From CBDCZI01 sp965224495 (GTDB lineage: Bacteria; Bacteroidota; Bacteroidia; Cytophagales; JAAEPT01), in assembly GCA_965224495.1 (NCBI GenBank), contig CBDCZI010000029.1:62001-126000 (forward strand): a stretch of 64,000 nt of DNA, in the 5' to 3' direction. Shown here in pieces: positions 17,513 to 27,252 of this stretch. Every line of letters starts with the position of its first letter. Position 1 is the stretch's first letter. The notes below the pieces were generated by a model that did no database searches, was not told the DNA's origin, and saw only the letters and a list, made by a program, of their open reading frames with translations. The position numbers were made by a program, and so were the translations under genes.

Positions 17513-17608
17513 AATCAGGTAAACGACGCGTGAAGGATAGAGCCGGCATCCTTTGTGAGGAACGAACAAAGATATAGGTGAAAGCCTGACCCCTTGTGGG
17601 TCACGCCC
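17513..17608 (+). repeat. 96-bp dispersed intergenic repeat, copy 1
   Basis: This stretch is identical at 94 of 96 positions to the reverse complement of 29972-30067. Its core GCATCCTTTGTGAGGAACGA, then ACAAAGATATAGG, can fold as ATCCTTTGT/ACAAAGAT around a GAGGAACGA loop, and it ends in AGCCTGACCCCTTGTGGG. Diverged relatives lie near 5021, 21725, 35085 and 49960. Confidence 0.85.
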
Positions 17609-17774
17609 TTTTCCTTCTTCTTGGGTTGTCATTTTTTTTAATGAGTTTTGTCAGTCACCAATTTTTATTTTGTCTATGAGCGAATAAACGAAACAATACG
17701 GAAGAAGTGATGGCGAAATGCAAAATTTGAAAAATATTGTTTTGTGTGGGTTCTTTTATTGGGGTTTTGTGTGA

Positions 17775-17782
17775 TATTTTTG
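17775..17782 (+). promoter_or_regulatory. Minus-7 box for the sulfite reductase operon
   Basis: TATTTTTG fits TAnnTTTG and sits 26 bases before the start codon. A TTG at the standard distance is not clear (17759 is too near, 17742 too far), so the promoter is only partly supported. Confidence 0.4.
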
Positions 17783-17807
17783 CACCAGCATATAAAAATA
17801 GAGCGAA

Positions 17808-19922
17808 ATGAGTGATTTGAAGATTTCAGGAAACGTAACAACATTGGCGAAAGCGGATATTATTGAATTGGACGATAAAATAAAATCGTTTGAGCGTGGG
17901 GAGCAAGATGGGGAGAAATTTCGTTCGTTTCGTTTGTCGAGAGGGGTGTACGGTCAGCGTCAGGAAGGGGTGCAAATGATACGTATTAAGTTGCCGTTTG
18001 GGCGATTTAGTGCCGACCAATTGATTCGTATTGCGGATGTGGCAGATAAATATGCGACGAATAAAATGCATATTACGACACGTCAAGATATTCAAATTCA
18101 TTATGTGAAAATGACGGATTCGCCTCAGTTGTGGTCGGATTTGGAGGATGCGGGAATTACCTTAAAAGAGGCGTGTGGAAATACGGTGAGAAATGTGACG
18201 GCGTCGCCTTCGGCGGGAATTGACCCTGACGAATTGTTTGATGTTTCGCCGTATGCGTATGCGTTTTATGATTATTTTTTGAGAAACCCTATTTGTCAAG
18301 ATATGGGACGAAAGTTTAAGGTGGCTTTTTCTTCTTCGGATAAAGATACGGGCTTGACTTTTATGCACGATTTGGGGTTTATTCCTCGTGTTGTTGATGG
18401 TAAAAAAGGTTTTAAAGTGGTGATTGGTGGAGGATTAGGTTCTCAGCCTGTGGTGGCTTCGTTGGCTCACGAGTTTGTGTTGGCAGAGGAAATGATTCCT
18501 TATTCGGAGGCGGTTATTCGTGTGTTTGACCGTTATGGTGAGCGTGCTTCGCGTGGAAAGGCTCGTTTGAAATTTTTGATTAAAAAACTCGGTTTAGAGG
18601 AAGTTGTTCAGTTGATTGAGGAAGAAAAAACGGCGGTTATCAATAAGACTTATGTGATTGATGAAAGTTTGGCGGAAATTGCTGTGCCTTCGGAGAGAAC
18701 TGCTTTTGAGAAGGAAACGCCTGTTGATGAAACGCTTTATTTGAAATGGCGTGATACCAATGTTTTTGCTCAAAAACAAGCTGGTTTTTATGGTGTGACT
18801 ATCAAAATACAGTTAGGAAATGTCTATAATGATACGGCTCGTGAGTTGGCAACTATTGTTAAAGAAGGGTTTTGTGGTGATGATATTCGTGCGACACAAA
18901 ATCAAGGGTTTTTATTGAAATATGTGAGAGAAGATGCTTTAATCGGTCTTTTTAATCGTTTGGAAGGATTGGGGTTAGCGACTCCTGGTTTTGATAGTAC
19001 GGCAGACATTACGGCTTGTCCTGGAACAGATACGTGTAATTTAGGGATTGCAAGTTCGTATGGGATTGCGGTGAAGTTGGAAGAGGTGATGGATGAAGAG
19101 TTTGAGGAATTGATTTATAACCACGATATAAAAATAAAAATTAGTGGCTGTATGAATGCTTGTGGTCAGCACAATAGTGCAAATATTGGCTTGCAGGGTA
19201 TGACTATAAAAAAGGGTGCGTATGTGATGCCTGCTTTACAAATTTTGTTGGGTGGTGGTTTTGATGATGCGTACCAAGCGACGACAGGCGATAAAATTGT
19301 GAAAGTGCCTTCTAAGGTTGCTCCTGATGCGTTTCGTGCGGTGCTTGCTGATTTTTCTGAAAATGCACTGGAAGGGGAGTATTTCAATAATTATTACCGA
19401 CGTAAAAAAGAGGAGGACAAGTTGTATTTCTTTTCGTTATTGAAACCTTTTACGGTTGTTCCAGAAGATATTCCTGAAGATTATTTTACCGATTGGGGTG
19501 ATAAAGAAAAATATGTAAAAGCGATTGGTGTGGGCGAGTGTGCTGGTGTGGTGCTTGATATGGTCGGTACATTGATTTTAGAGGCGGAAGAAAAATTTGC
19601 TTTGGCAACTAAAACGATAGAAAACGGTAATTGGCAAGATGCAATTTATCATTCGTACAACTCGTTTGTGGTTTCGGCAAAGGCATTGTTGATAGGTGAA
19701 GATGTGAAATGTAATACACAGATTAATATTTTGAGAGATTTTGATACCACGTTTATCCAAGCGGGATTAATGAAGATTGAAGAAGCTTCTTTTGAAACAT
19801 TGGTTACTGAATTAAATAAAACTGAACCGTCAGTGGAGTTTGCTCAGACTTATTACAACAAGGCAAAAAGTTTTATTGCGAAGGTGAAAATCGCTCGTGA
19901 AGAACAAATAGCAAGAGGATAA
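17808..19922 (+). CDS. Nitrite/sulfite reductase hemoprotein with C-terminal HEPN-like domain
   Basis: This 704-residue enzyme reduces sulfite to sulfide (or nitrite to ammonia) with siroheme and a [4Fe-4S] cluster. It has two ferredoxin-like halves (RGVYGQRQEGVQMIRIKLPFG; TTRQDIQIHYVK) and the cluster ligands TACPGTDTCNLG and SGCMNACGQHNSANIG (C-x5-C and C-x3-C). Residues after about 565 form an extra helical domain with DAIYHSYNSFVVSAKALLIGE, resembling HEPN domains; this arrangement occurs in flavobacterial sulfite reductases. The following siroheme genes support assimilatory sulfite reduction. Electron donor is unknown. Confidence 0.93.
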   Translation: MSDLKISGNVTTLAKADIIELDDKIKSFERGEQDGEKFRSFRLSRGVYGQRQEGVQMIRIKLPFGRFSADQLIRIADVADKYATNKMHITTRQDIQIHYVKMTDSPQLWSDLEDAGITLKEACGNTVRNVTASPSAGIDPDELFDVSPYAYAFYDYFLRNPICQDMGRKFKVAFSSSDKDTGLTFMHDLGFIPRVVDGKKGFKVVIGGGLGSQPVVASLAHEFVLAEEMIPYSEAVIRVFDRYGERASRGKARLKFLIKKLGLEEVVQLIEEEKTAVINKTYVIDESLAEIAVPSERTAFEKETPVDETLYLKWRDTNVFAQKQAGFYGVTIKIQLGNVYNDTARELATIVKEGFCGDDIRATQNQGFLLKYVREDALIGLFNRLEGLGLATPGFDSTADITACPGTDTCNLGIASSYGIAVKLEEVMDEEFEELIYNHDIKIKISGCMNACGQHNSANIGLQGMTIKKGAYVMPALQILLGGGFDDAYQATTGDKIVKVPSKVAPDAFRAVLADFSENALEGEYFNNYYRRKKEEDKLYFFSLLKPFTVVPEDIPEDYFTDWGDKEKYVKAIGVGECAGVVLDMVGTLILEAEEKFALATKTIENGNWQDAIYHSYNSFVVSAKALLIGEDVKCNTQINILRDFDTTFIQAGLMKIEEASFETLVTELNKTEPSVEFAQTYYNKAKSFIAKVKIAREEQIARG

Positions 19923-19959
19923 GACTACAATCAACCAACTATATTCAAAAACCTATTCT

Positions 19960-20724
19960 ATGATTTACCCAAAATTAACCTTAGTCGGTGCTGGTCCTGG
20001 TGACCCTGATTTGATTACTATTAAAGGGATAAAAGCATTGGCCGATGCCGATGTGGTGCTTTATGATGCGTTGGTTCATCCCGATTTGTTGCAATATATT
20101 CCTGCGTCAGCCGAACAATTGTTTGTTGGTAAGAAGAAAAATGTTTGCCAATTTAAGCAAGAGGATATTCACGATTTGATTATCGAAAAGGCACTAACAA
20201 AAGGACACGTTGTGCGTCTGAAAGGTGGCGATTCGTTTATTTTTGGGCGAGGTCACGAGGAAATGTTGGTGGCAGAAAAACACGGTATCGAGGTAAATAT
20301 TGTACCTGGGATTTCGAGTTGTTATTCTGTGCCTGAGTTGGTCGGTATTCCTTTGACAAGACGAGGGATAAACGAAAGTTTTACGGTGGTTACGGCAACG
20401 ACAAAAGACCACGCCCTGTCGAGAGATATTTTAAAAGCGTCGAAATTAAATTCGACGGTAGTGATTTTGATGGGAATGCACAAACTGGCTGATATTGTCG
20501 AAGTATTTTCTTTAGAAGAGAAACAAAATACACCTATCGGGATTATCCAAAACGGTTCGACTGCCGATGAAAAAATTGGATTGGGTACAATTGATACGAT
20601 TTTAGAGGTTGTAGAAGAGAAACAATTGGGCTCGCCTGCCATTATTGTCATTGGCGAGGTGGTTCGTTTGCATAAAGAATTTCAGCAAGTGGTAGAAGAA
20701 GTTTGTGTTTTAAGCTATGAGTAA
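19960..20724 (+). CDS. cobA: Uroporphyrinogen-III C-methyltransferase
   Basis: This 254-residue SAM-dependent enzyme converts uroporphyrinogen III to precorrin-2, the first step to siroheme. Signatures: LVGAGPGDPDLITIKGIKAL at the N terminus, DADVVLYDALVHPDLL, VVRLKGGDSFIFGRGHEE, VVPGISS-type IVPGISSCYSVPELVGIPLTRRG, and TVVILMGM. It is 37 bases downstream of the sulfite reductase gene and overlaps the precorrin-2 dehydrogenase gene by 8 bases, giving a coherent siroheme operon. Confidence 0.95.
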   Translation: MIYPKLTLVGAGPGDPDLITIKGIKALADADVVLYDALVHPDLLQYIPASAEQLFVGKKKNVCQFKQEDIHDLIIEKALTKGHVVRLKGGDSFIFGRGHEEMLVAEKHGIEVNIVPGISSCYSVPELVGIPLTRRGINESFTVVTATTKDHALSRDILKASKLNSTVVILMGMHKLADIVEVFSLEEKQNTPIGIIQNGSTADEKIGLGTIDTILEVVEEKQLGSPAIIVIGEVVRLHKEFQQVVEEVCVLSYE

Positions 20725-21287
20725 CCAACTTTTCCCTGTTTTTTTGCGAATGGATAAACTGCAACTGCTTGTTGTGGGTGGCGGAAATGTGGGTTTTGAA
20801 AAAGTTTCTTTTTTGTTTAAACATTGTACAAACGCAAATATCACGTTGGTCGCTCCAGTGATTGACGAACGAATTGTAGCGTTAAAAAACACCTACCCCA
20901 AACAACTTTTTCTTTCGTATAAGCTGTTTGATTCTTCGGATTTGGACACCGCAGATTTGGTTATCGCATCGACAAATAATAAAACAACAAACCGACAAAT
21001 TTGGGAACAGGCAAAACAAAAAGGCGTATTAATAAATGTTGCTGACACGCCCGATTTGTGTGATTTTTATTTGAGTTCGGTCGTCAAAAAAGGAAATTTG
21101 AAAATCGCTATTTCGTCAAATGGCAAATCGCCGACGTTGACCAAGCGAATAAAAGAATTGCTCAATGATGTATTGCCCGAAGAAATTCGACGATTTAATA
21201 GATAACCTAACAGCAATAAGAAGTAAGCTGAAAGGAGATTTTGACCAAAAAGTCAAGGCACTTAATGAGCTGACAAAGGATTTTTAA
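20717..21287 (+). CDS. Precorrin-2 dehydrogenase/sirohydrochlorin ferrochelatase, frameshifted near 3' end
   Basis: The first 157 residues match the CysG N-terminal/Met8 family: FPVFLRMDKLQLLVVGGGNVGFEKVSFLF (NAD-binding), DLVIASTNNKTTNRQIWEQAK, LINVADTPDLCDFYLSSVVKKGNLKIAISSNGKSPTLTKRIKE. It oxidises precorrin-2 and inserts iron to make siroheme. The uninterrupted frame ends early at 21205. Skipping one base (C at 21188) restores EEI-DDLIDNLTAIRSKLKGDF, then DQKVKALNELTKDF and a stop at 21287, the expected helical C terminus. The break is therefore probably a one-base insertion. Restored length is about 189 residues. Confidence 0.88.
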
Positions 21288-21308
21288 TAACTGACTAAAA
21301 ACAATAAG

Positions 21309-21631
21309 ATGAAAGAAATGTAGTGTAGATGAGTTGCAAGAATTAATTGAAAACCAAGGCTGATTTTCAATTGGTAGATCTGTCCTGCTGAAATTGGCCG
21401 AATACGAGCAAGCAAATATCGCTGGATTATTGATTCCTTTGCAGACATTGCCCAACAATACCGACAAAATCGCTAAAGACAAACAGGTGGTTGTCCATGT
21501 GCCGAAGTGGCAAACGTAGTGCCAATGGTGTCGCATTCTTAGAAAGTCAAGGATACACCAATATCTACAATTTGAGTGGAGGGATTCTCGAATGGAAAGC
21601 CGAGATTGACAACAGTTTGGACGTCGAATAA
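21309..21631 (+). pseudogene. Rhodanese-domain protein, broken by several indels
   Basis: Reading across frames gives ELQELIENQ, ADFQLVD, PAE, AEYEQANIAGLLIPLQTLP, NNTDKIAKDKQVVVH, (C)RSGKRSANGVAFLESQGY, TNIYNLSGGILEWKAEID and a stop at 21631. This is a single rhodanese domain (sulfur transferase), with the active-site loop C-R-S-G-K-R-S damaged by frame changes. At least three to four single-base indels are needed. Its position after the siroheme operon fits sulfur metabolism. I cannot tell decay from sequence error, but the neighbouring genes favour error. Confidence 0.8.
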
Positions 21632-21906
21632 TAGTTTGTAAATCGAAGGATTTGGGCGTTACCCCTTTTCTTAGCGAGCTTTGTTGGAGGAGCGTAATTT
21701 CAGCTCTATAAAACCAAAAGACACTACTCGAAACAAGAGCGGGTCGGGCTATACGTTGCAATCTTTTGTTCGTTCCTCACAAAAGGATTTTCTCTTCTAT
21801 CCCTAACGCGGAGCAACACTTTTACGCTCAGTACTAATAAATGAAAAATATTGCTACAAAAAACCATTTTTTAGGCTTAAATTTGAATGATTCTTTAACC
21901 AATCTT
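21632..21906. other. Intergenic gap with dispersed-repeat relative
   Basis: No gene is supported. Around 21729-21792 it carries AGAGCGGGTCGGGCTATACG and CTTTTGTTCGTTCCTCACAA followed by AAGGAT, a diverged minus-strand relative of the element at 17513-17608. Confidence 0.6.
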
Positions 21907-22906
21907 ATGTCCAAGCTAAAAGAAATACAAGCTCCAATAAACGATGAAATGGTCTCTTTTGAAAAAAAGTTCCGAGCATCGATGAAGAGTAAAGTCAATT
22001 TTGCTTGACAAAATCACCAAATACATAGTCAAAAGAAAAGGAAAACAAATGCGTCCAATGTTTGTTTTTTTAGTGCGCAAAAATGTGTGGTGAGATTAAC
22101 GAGACTACTTACCGCGGAGCATCGCTTATCGAACTGTTACACACCGCAACACTTGTTCACGACGATGTGGTAGATGATTCGGATTTACAGGAGAGGTTTT
22201 TTCTCCTTAAATGCCCTTTGGAAAAATAAGATAGCTGTTTTAGTAGGTGATTATTTATTGTCGAGAGGATTGTTGTTGGCAGTCGAACACAAAGAATTTA
22301 AAGTACTCGAAATTGTTTCTAACGCAGTCAAAGAAATGAGTGAGGGCGAGTTGTTACAGATAGAGAAAGCTCGAAAACTTGGACATTACCGAAGAAGTTT
22401 ATTTTGATATTATCCGACAAAAAATCGGCTTCGTTGATAGCTTCTTGTTGTGCAACAGGCGCATCTACCGTTTCTGAAGATACGGAGTTGATAGAGAAAA
22501 TGAGACTCTTTGGAGAAAAAGTAGGCATTGCTTTCCAAAATCAAAGACGACCTGTTTGATTATGGCGACGAGGAAATAGGTAAACCTGTAGGAATAGATA
22601 TTAAAGAGAAAAAAAATGACTTTGCCGTTAATCCACGCCTTGCAAAATGCAGGATTGGATTACAAAACGACGCATCATATTATTATATCAAAACGAAGAG
22701 TGACAAACAAGAGTATGTACAAAAAGTCATTTGCCTTTGTAAAAGAAAATGACGGCTTGGCTTATGCCACCACAGCAATGAATGGTTACTATGAAGAGGC
22801 GTTAAGTATGCTCAATGATTTCCCTGAGTCATCGGCTAAGGAGTCATTAACGATGCTCTTGGAATACACCATTAATAGAAAAAAATATATTATTTCAACC
22901 TTGTAA
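21907..22906 (+). pseudogene. Polyprenyl diphosphate synthase, broken by multiple frameshifts
   Basis: Pieces in different frames give KLKEIQAPINDEM, KGKQMRPMFVFL, YRGASLIELLHTATLVHDDV, VDDSDL (first Asp-rich motif), NKIAVLVGDYLLSRGLL, MSEGELLQIEKAR, ASCCATGAS, IKDDLFDYGDEEIGKPVGID (second Asp-rich motif) and MTLPLIHALQNAG. This is a long-chain trans-polyprenyl synthase that makes the quinone side chain. About eight one-base changes, mainly insertions, break it. In a menaquinone-dependent bacterium this gene should be essential, so sequence error is more likely than true loss. A start at 21841 is also in frame. Confidence 0.85.
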
Positions 22907-22977
22907 TTATCATTTTTGGAAGAAAAAAGATTATTTTAAGGGTTGGAGGTTAAAAATAGGATAAAAAATAAACTGCT

Positions 22978-23407
22978 ATGATATTCAAAATATTTGAATC
23001 GAAAGAGAAAGAAAGAGATTAAATCACACATTCGCCACTTGGTTAGATTGGCTAAGTCTGATGGTATTTTTCACGCTGATGAATTGAAATTTATCAAAAG
23101 AGTAGGGAAAAAGAATGGCTTGACTGACAAAGAGATTGATGCCATCATTCAAAACCCAACGTCTGTTGATATTATCCTTCCAAAAGATATTGATGCTAAA
23201 TTTCACCAAATCTTTGATTTAGTGAACTTGATGTTGAAAGATGGAAGCGTAAACGATGCAGAAATGGAATTTTGTATGGAATTAGCTAACCGTTTAGGGT
23301 TTAGAAAAGTTATTGTTGGTGTTTTGGTTGCCAAAATCGAAAGAGGAATCAACGAAGGACTTACTCGTAAACAAATCAGAAAAGAAGCTGATCCGTTTTT
23401 GAGATAA
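22978..23407 (+). CDS. TerB-like domain protein, start interrupted by a frameshift
   Basis: The long frame (from about 23013 to the stop) encodes KKEIKSHIRHLVRLAKSDGI, then FHADELKFIKRVGKKNGL and DLVNLMLKDGSVNDAEMEFC, with the TerB pattern of A-x-SDGxFHxDE and DGxVxxAE acidic metal-binding sites. The only start in that frame is a TTG at 22994. An ATG at 22978 preceded by GGAGG-like sequence reads MIFKIFESKEK and joins the frame if one base near 23010 is removed. I therefore place the start at 22978. Function is unknown. Confidence 0.75.
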
Positions 23408-23431
23408 TCGTTCATCCACCTTATTTAAAAG

Positions 23432-23461
23432 TCTCTATATTTCAATATAGAGATTTTTTTT
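23432..23461. terminator. Terminator between convergent genes
   Basis: A perfect 9-bp stem TCTCTATAT / ATATAGAGA with loop TTCA is followed by eight T residues. It follows the TerB-like gene and faces the end of the leftward subtilase gene. Confidence 0.85.
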
Positions 23462-23472
23462 ATGGGTAACGT

Positions 23473-25868
23473 TTAGCGTTTTATCAACTGATGTGTAGTT
23501 GTTGCGTCTTTATTTTTGATTACAAGCAGGTAAACCCCTTGACTTAACGCACTCAAATCTAAGTTTGTAGTTTTTGTTGTTGTAGTCATCTCACGGACTA
23601 ATTTCCCGTCTATCGAATAAATAAACAGCGTTGTGTTTGGGTGTCTTGTTTCTATCTCTAATTGGTTATCGAAAGGGTTAGGGAATATTTTTAAACCATA
23701 TTCCTCTAAATTAATTCCGGAAACGACCTCAACAGTCAAGTTGGTAAGTAAAGAGGAGCAACCCGACGAATCAATTTTTATGTTTTTGTAATCTCCTTGA
23801 ACAAGGTTACTCAGTAAAATCTGTCCTGTGTTATCGCTCGTTTTTATAAACGCTGACTCTGCATCATTATAGAGATACGAAATGATGTAAGGTGTGTTTT
23901 CTGTCAAGTTTGTGAACTGAATTTCTCCCGAACCAGCCGTCGTTACTTCAGCCGTAAGCTGGCGAACTAACGTCAATGTAGTATCGAAACTCACGCTACA
24001 TTGCAACGAGTCGATACTGATTTTGTCATAGCTACCTGTTTGTAAACTATCAAAAACAAACGTTCCGTTTGTAACTGTGGCAGTGCTATCTTTGACCACC
24101 CCATTTACTTGGTAATGAAAACTATATTCCGTTCCGTTGGTTAATACATTAAAAATAAGTTGACCGTCATTAGTAACACAGCTTAAGTTTTCTGTTGTTA
24201 CCGTATAATGAGTTGTTGGGCAAGGGTATAAATAATTGACCATACGTACTTCATAATCGTGGTAATCTGTCCCTAAGAAAGATACTTTTAAGGGAAATTC
24301 ACCACTTGAATTAGCTATTCCCGCAGGGACAACTAACTGGGTATTTATCGTATGAGTTCCATTTGCAGGAACAGTGATGCCTGTAAAATCGGTTTGACTA
24401 AAAGAAAAAACAGGGTCTAAGGAGGCAACCGAAACTGTGATGTTGTTAGCGTCGGCTAAAATGTTTTTTAATTGAATAGTTACATTGACCAATCCTCCAG
24501 CTTCGGGAAAGGATAACGAATCAGGCACTGAGATAGCAGTAACTTCTAACCCGGGAATAGTGAAATCAGACAACGCACGAACAGGGTCGAGCATTTTACC
24601 CATTTTATCTTTGTAAGCGAGGTTGGCAGGTATTGTGTCAATAACTAAAGCCGAAACGCGTAGTTGACGAACAATTTGCTGACTTGTAAAGGTCGGTTGC
24701 TTAGAGGCTAACAAAGCAACGGTGGCACTAACCACAGGTGTGGAAAAAGAGGTAGCCGAAACATTAGAATAAGAACTTACTGACCACCGACGCAAGGCTT
24801 TAGAGTTCCATCCAACGGCATTAAAATCTACTTTATAATTGTAGGTGCTTATATTGTACATTACCGAGTCTGGTCGAATAGCAGTAACCGAAAGTACATT
24901 GTCAAATGAGGCAGGGAAATAGGCTTCGTCTTTAGCTGAGTTTCCTGCGGCCGCCACAATAACAACGTCAAATTCATCTACAGCATAATTAATCACGTCT
25001 TGAAATATTTGTCCAGGATACGTATCGCCTCCCCACGAAAGGTTAATCACACGGCAATTATGTTCGGCCCGCATAAAGAATACCAACATAACCTGCAGAC
25101 AGATTGTTTGAAGAAGCGTCTGAAGAAGCTTTGAGAGGCATATAAACTGGTGTTGAAAGCTAAACCTGTAACGCCCTTATTGTTGTCGGGAGTAGCACTG
25201 GCTATTCCTGCGACACTCAACCCGTGGTCTTGACCAGCGGGAGGAGTAGGGTCATTGTCCCAATCTGCCAAATCCCAACCTCTGTAATTATCTATTAAAG
25301 GCATTCCTTGTAAGGAATCATTGTCGTCGTTTGTGCCGTTTATAGGGTCGTTGGTGTTGTATTTGATATTAGCTTGAATATCTTCGTGGTCAAACCAAAC
25401 ACCCGTATCGACCCATACCGATAGTAATGTTGGGGTCGCCCTTTTCTATTTCCCAGACGTCATAAAAATTATGCGAGACAACAGGCGTTTGTACCTGTCC
25501 TCCTGTCGAGTCTTTTGAGGCGTACGGGTCGTTGGGGTAATACAACAAGTTGACAACGGGCTCTTTTTCCAACAAAAGCACTTCATCAAAGTTTTGGAGT
25601 GTAGTTTTTATTTTGTCAAATTCGGCATCGGTAAAACGGAATGAATAGATTTTAAGAATATCTGTTGATGAACCTTTTCTTTACTCGTCCTCCTCGTACA
25701 ATCGGATTTAATTTAATACCCCATTTCGCTAATGAGTCACTTAATGAAGTACCTGATTTTTTTGCACGTTGTGATTGAACCTGTGTTTTAAACTTGATGA
25801 AATAATTTGATTTCTGTTGCGCAAAAACGCTTGTGCTAAGGAATAAAAAAAAAGAATAAATATTTCAT
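23473..25868 (-). CDS. Secreted subtilase (S8 family) with T9SS sorting domain, frameshifted
   Basis: Several overlapping frames make one gene of about 795 codons. From the 25868 start: a signal peptide ending SVFAQ (needs one base fewer in a 9-T run), a prodomain (KIYSFRFTDAEFDKI), the catalytic Asp region (ITIG, VDTGVWFDHEDI after frame repair near 25425), catalytic His in DHGLSVAGIASATPDN, the VINLSWGG and VIVAAAGNSAKDEAYFPA segments, and catalytic Ser in SATSFSTPVVSATVALL. Beta-rich repeats follow, and the C terminus is a T9SS type A tail (LKIFPNPFDNQLEI ... GVYLLVIKNKD). All three catalytic residues are present. Breaks near 25850, 25677, 25425 and 25080 look like single-base errors. Confidence 0.88.
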
Positions 25869-25947
25869 AAAGAAAATGGTCAGACGGTAATTTAATTTGT
25901 ACGTGACTTTAATGTTAATGACTGTTGTTGGTAAAAGGTAATTCAAA

Positions 25948-26885
25948 TTACGAACAAAACTCACCACCAACCGTAAAATCCAAACCTTCTTCAGCTAATT
26001 CGGTGTTTTTAAAAATAGTTTTTGCCTCTGTCAATAAAGGAGATAAATCGGGGTAACGAGCAGAGAAATGACCGATAATCAATTTTTCTACCTTAGCTAG
26101 TAAAGCAATTTGTCCTGCTTGTTTGGCTGTTGAATGTTGCGTAGTTTCTGCTCTATCAGCCAATTCGTCTAAAAATGTAGCTTCGTGGTAAAGTAAATTA
26201 CTGAAGTTACAACCTTTGATTAAAGGAATAACCGCCTCGTTGTACATTGTGTCCGAACAATAAGCATACGAACGGGGAGGAGCAGGTTTGTGAGTCATTT
26301 TTTCACTCAATAAAACTTCTCCGTCACTTAATGTAATATCTTCACCTCGCTTTAACGCTTTGATTTGATTAGGTGATAAAAAAGACGGAGCAACTTCGGT
26401 GTTGAGGTTTCTTTGTTTGGGTTTTTCTGTGAAGATAAAAACCTGTTGTCGGTACACGATGAATTAAAGGAATACTTTTTTACGGTAATAAAATCTGTTT
26501 CATAGACCGTCAATGACTCCTTGTCTTCTATTTCATCTAAATCAATTTCGTAAGCAATAAAAGTCCCTGAATATTTTAATTGGACAGAAATAATCTCTTT
26601 TAACCCAATAGGAGCGATGATTTTCAAAGGCTTTTTTCTTCCTAACAAACTCATAGTCGAAAGTAGACCAAACAAACCCAAATAATGGTCACCGTGAAGA
26701 TGAGAAATAAATATAGCTTTGATTTTATTGAAGTTTATCTTGTAGTTTCTAAGTAAACTTTGGGTGTTTTCCCCACAATCAATTAAAAAATGATTGTTAT
26801 TGTGTGTAAGGACTTGAGAAGTTTGGGACCTTCCGTGGCTTGCAAAAGCAGAAGAAGACCCCAATATTTTTACAGAAAAGCTCAA
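25948..26885 (-). CDS. rnz: Ribonuclease Z, split by a frameshift
   Basis: The 5' part (from 26885) has the metallo-beta-lactamase fold with FLIDCGENTQSLLRN and the metal motif FISHLHGDHYLGL; the 3' part has FIFTEKPKQRNLN, SYAYCSDTMYNE, LLYHEATFLDE, TQHSTAKQAGQIA and LIIGHFSARYPDL. Together they give a normal RNase Z of about 305 residues, which trims tRNA 3' ends. The frames join if one T is removed near 26475 and another near 26446. rnz is normally needed because tRNAs such as the one here lack encoded CCA, so error is the likely explanation. The STAS gene ends 6 bases upstream. Confidence 0.9.
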
Positions 26886-26890
26886 TTTTC

Positions 26891-27250
26891 TTAGTTGTTT
26901 TTTAATTCGTTCTTAGTCAAAGTCGCTACGGCTTTACTTACCGTGTCCTCCATCGAAATCACGCTATCCAATTGAGATATTTTAAATAATTTCATCACGT
27001 GGTCGTTTACACCAGCCAATACCAATTCACCTTCTCCCGTTGTCGAAAGTCTGTTAGCAACCAAAATAGAGCTTAATCCAGAACTGTCAATGTATTTTGT
27101 CTCTGACAAATCCAAAACGATATTAGCAAACCCTTCAGCGTTTAAAGTAATAAACTCAGATTTTAAATTAGGAGCTAAAGTCGAATCTAATTTTTCCTCG
27201 TGTAAAGTAAATATGAGGTGGTTTTCTTGTTTGTCGATAGAGAATTTCAT
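26891..27250 (-). CDS. STAS-domain anti-sigma factor antagonist-like protein
   Basis: This 119-residue single-domain protein has the STAS fold with the phosphorylatable serine region DLSETKYIDSSGLSSILVAN and ends with NELKNN. STAS proteins of the SpoIIAA/RsbV type respond to kinase/phosphatase switches; the partner kinase is not in the window. It lies between purC (2-base gap upstream) and rnz (downstream), probably one transcript. Confidence 0.88.
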   Translation of the reverse strand: MKFSIDKQENHLIFTLHEEKLDSTLAPNLKSEFITLNAEGFANIVLDLSETKYIDSSGLSSILVANRLSTTGEGELVLAGVNDHVMKLFKISQLDSVISMEDTVSKAVATLTKNELKNN

Positions 27251-27252
27251 TG

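Larger units (their letters stand above)
17230..17807. other. 578-bp intergenic region rich in repeats
   Basis: No gene is supported. It contains a 15-bp-stem hairpin (17332-17366), two short inverted segments of the TTCCGAAACAAGTTCGGAATG and GTCATGCTGAACTTGTTT type near 17430-17485 that resemble widespread Bacteroidota intergenic repeats, a 96-bp dispersed element (17513-17608), and a promoter-like box before the sulfite reductase gene. Confidence 0.7.
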
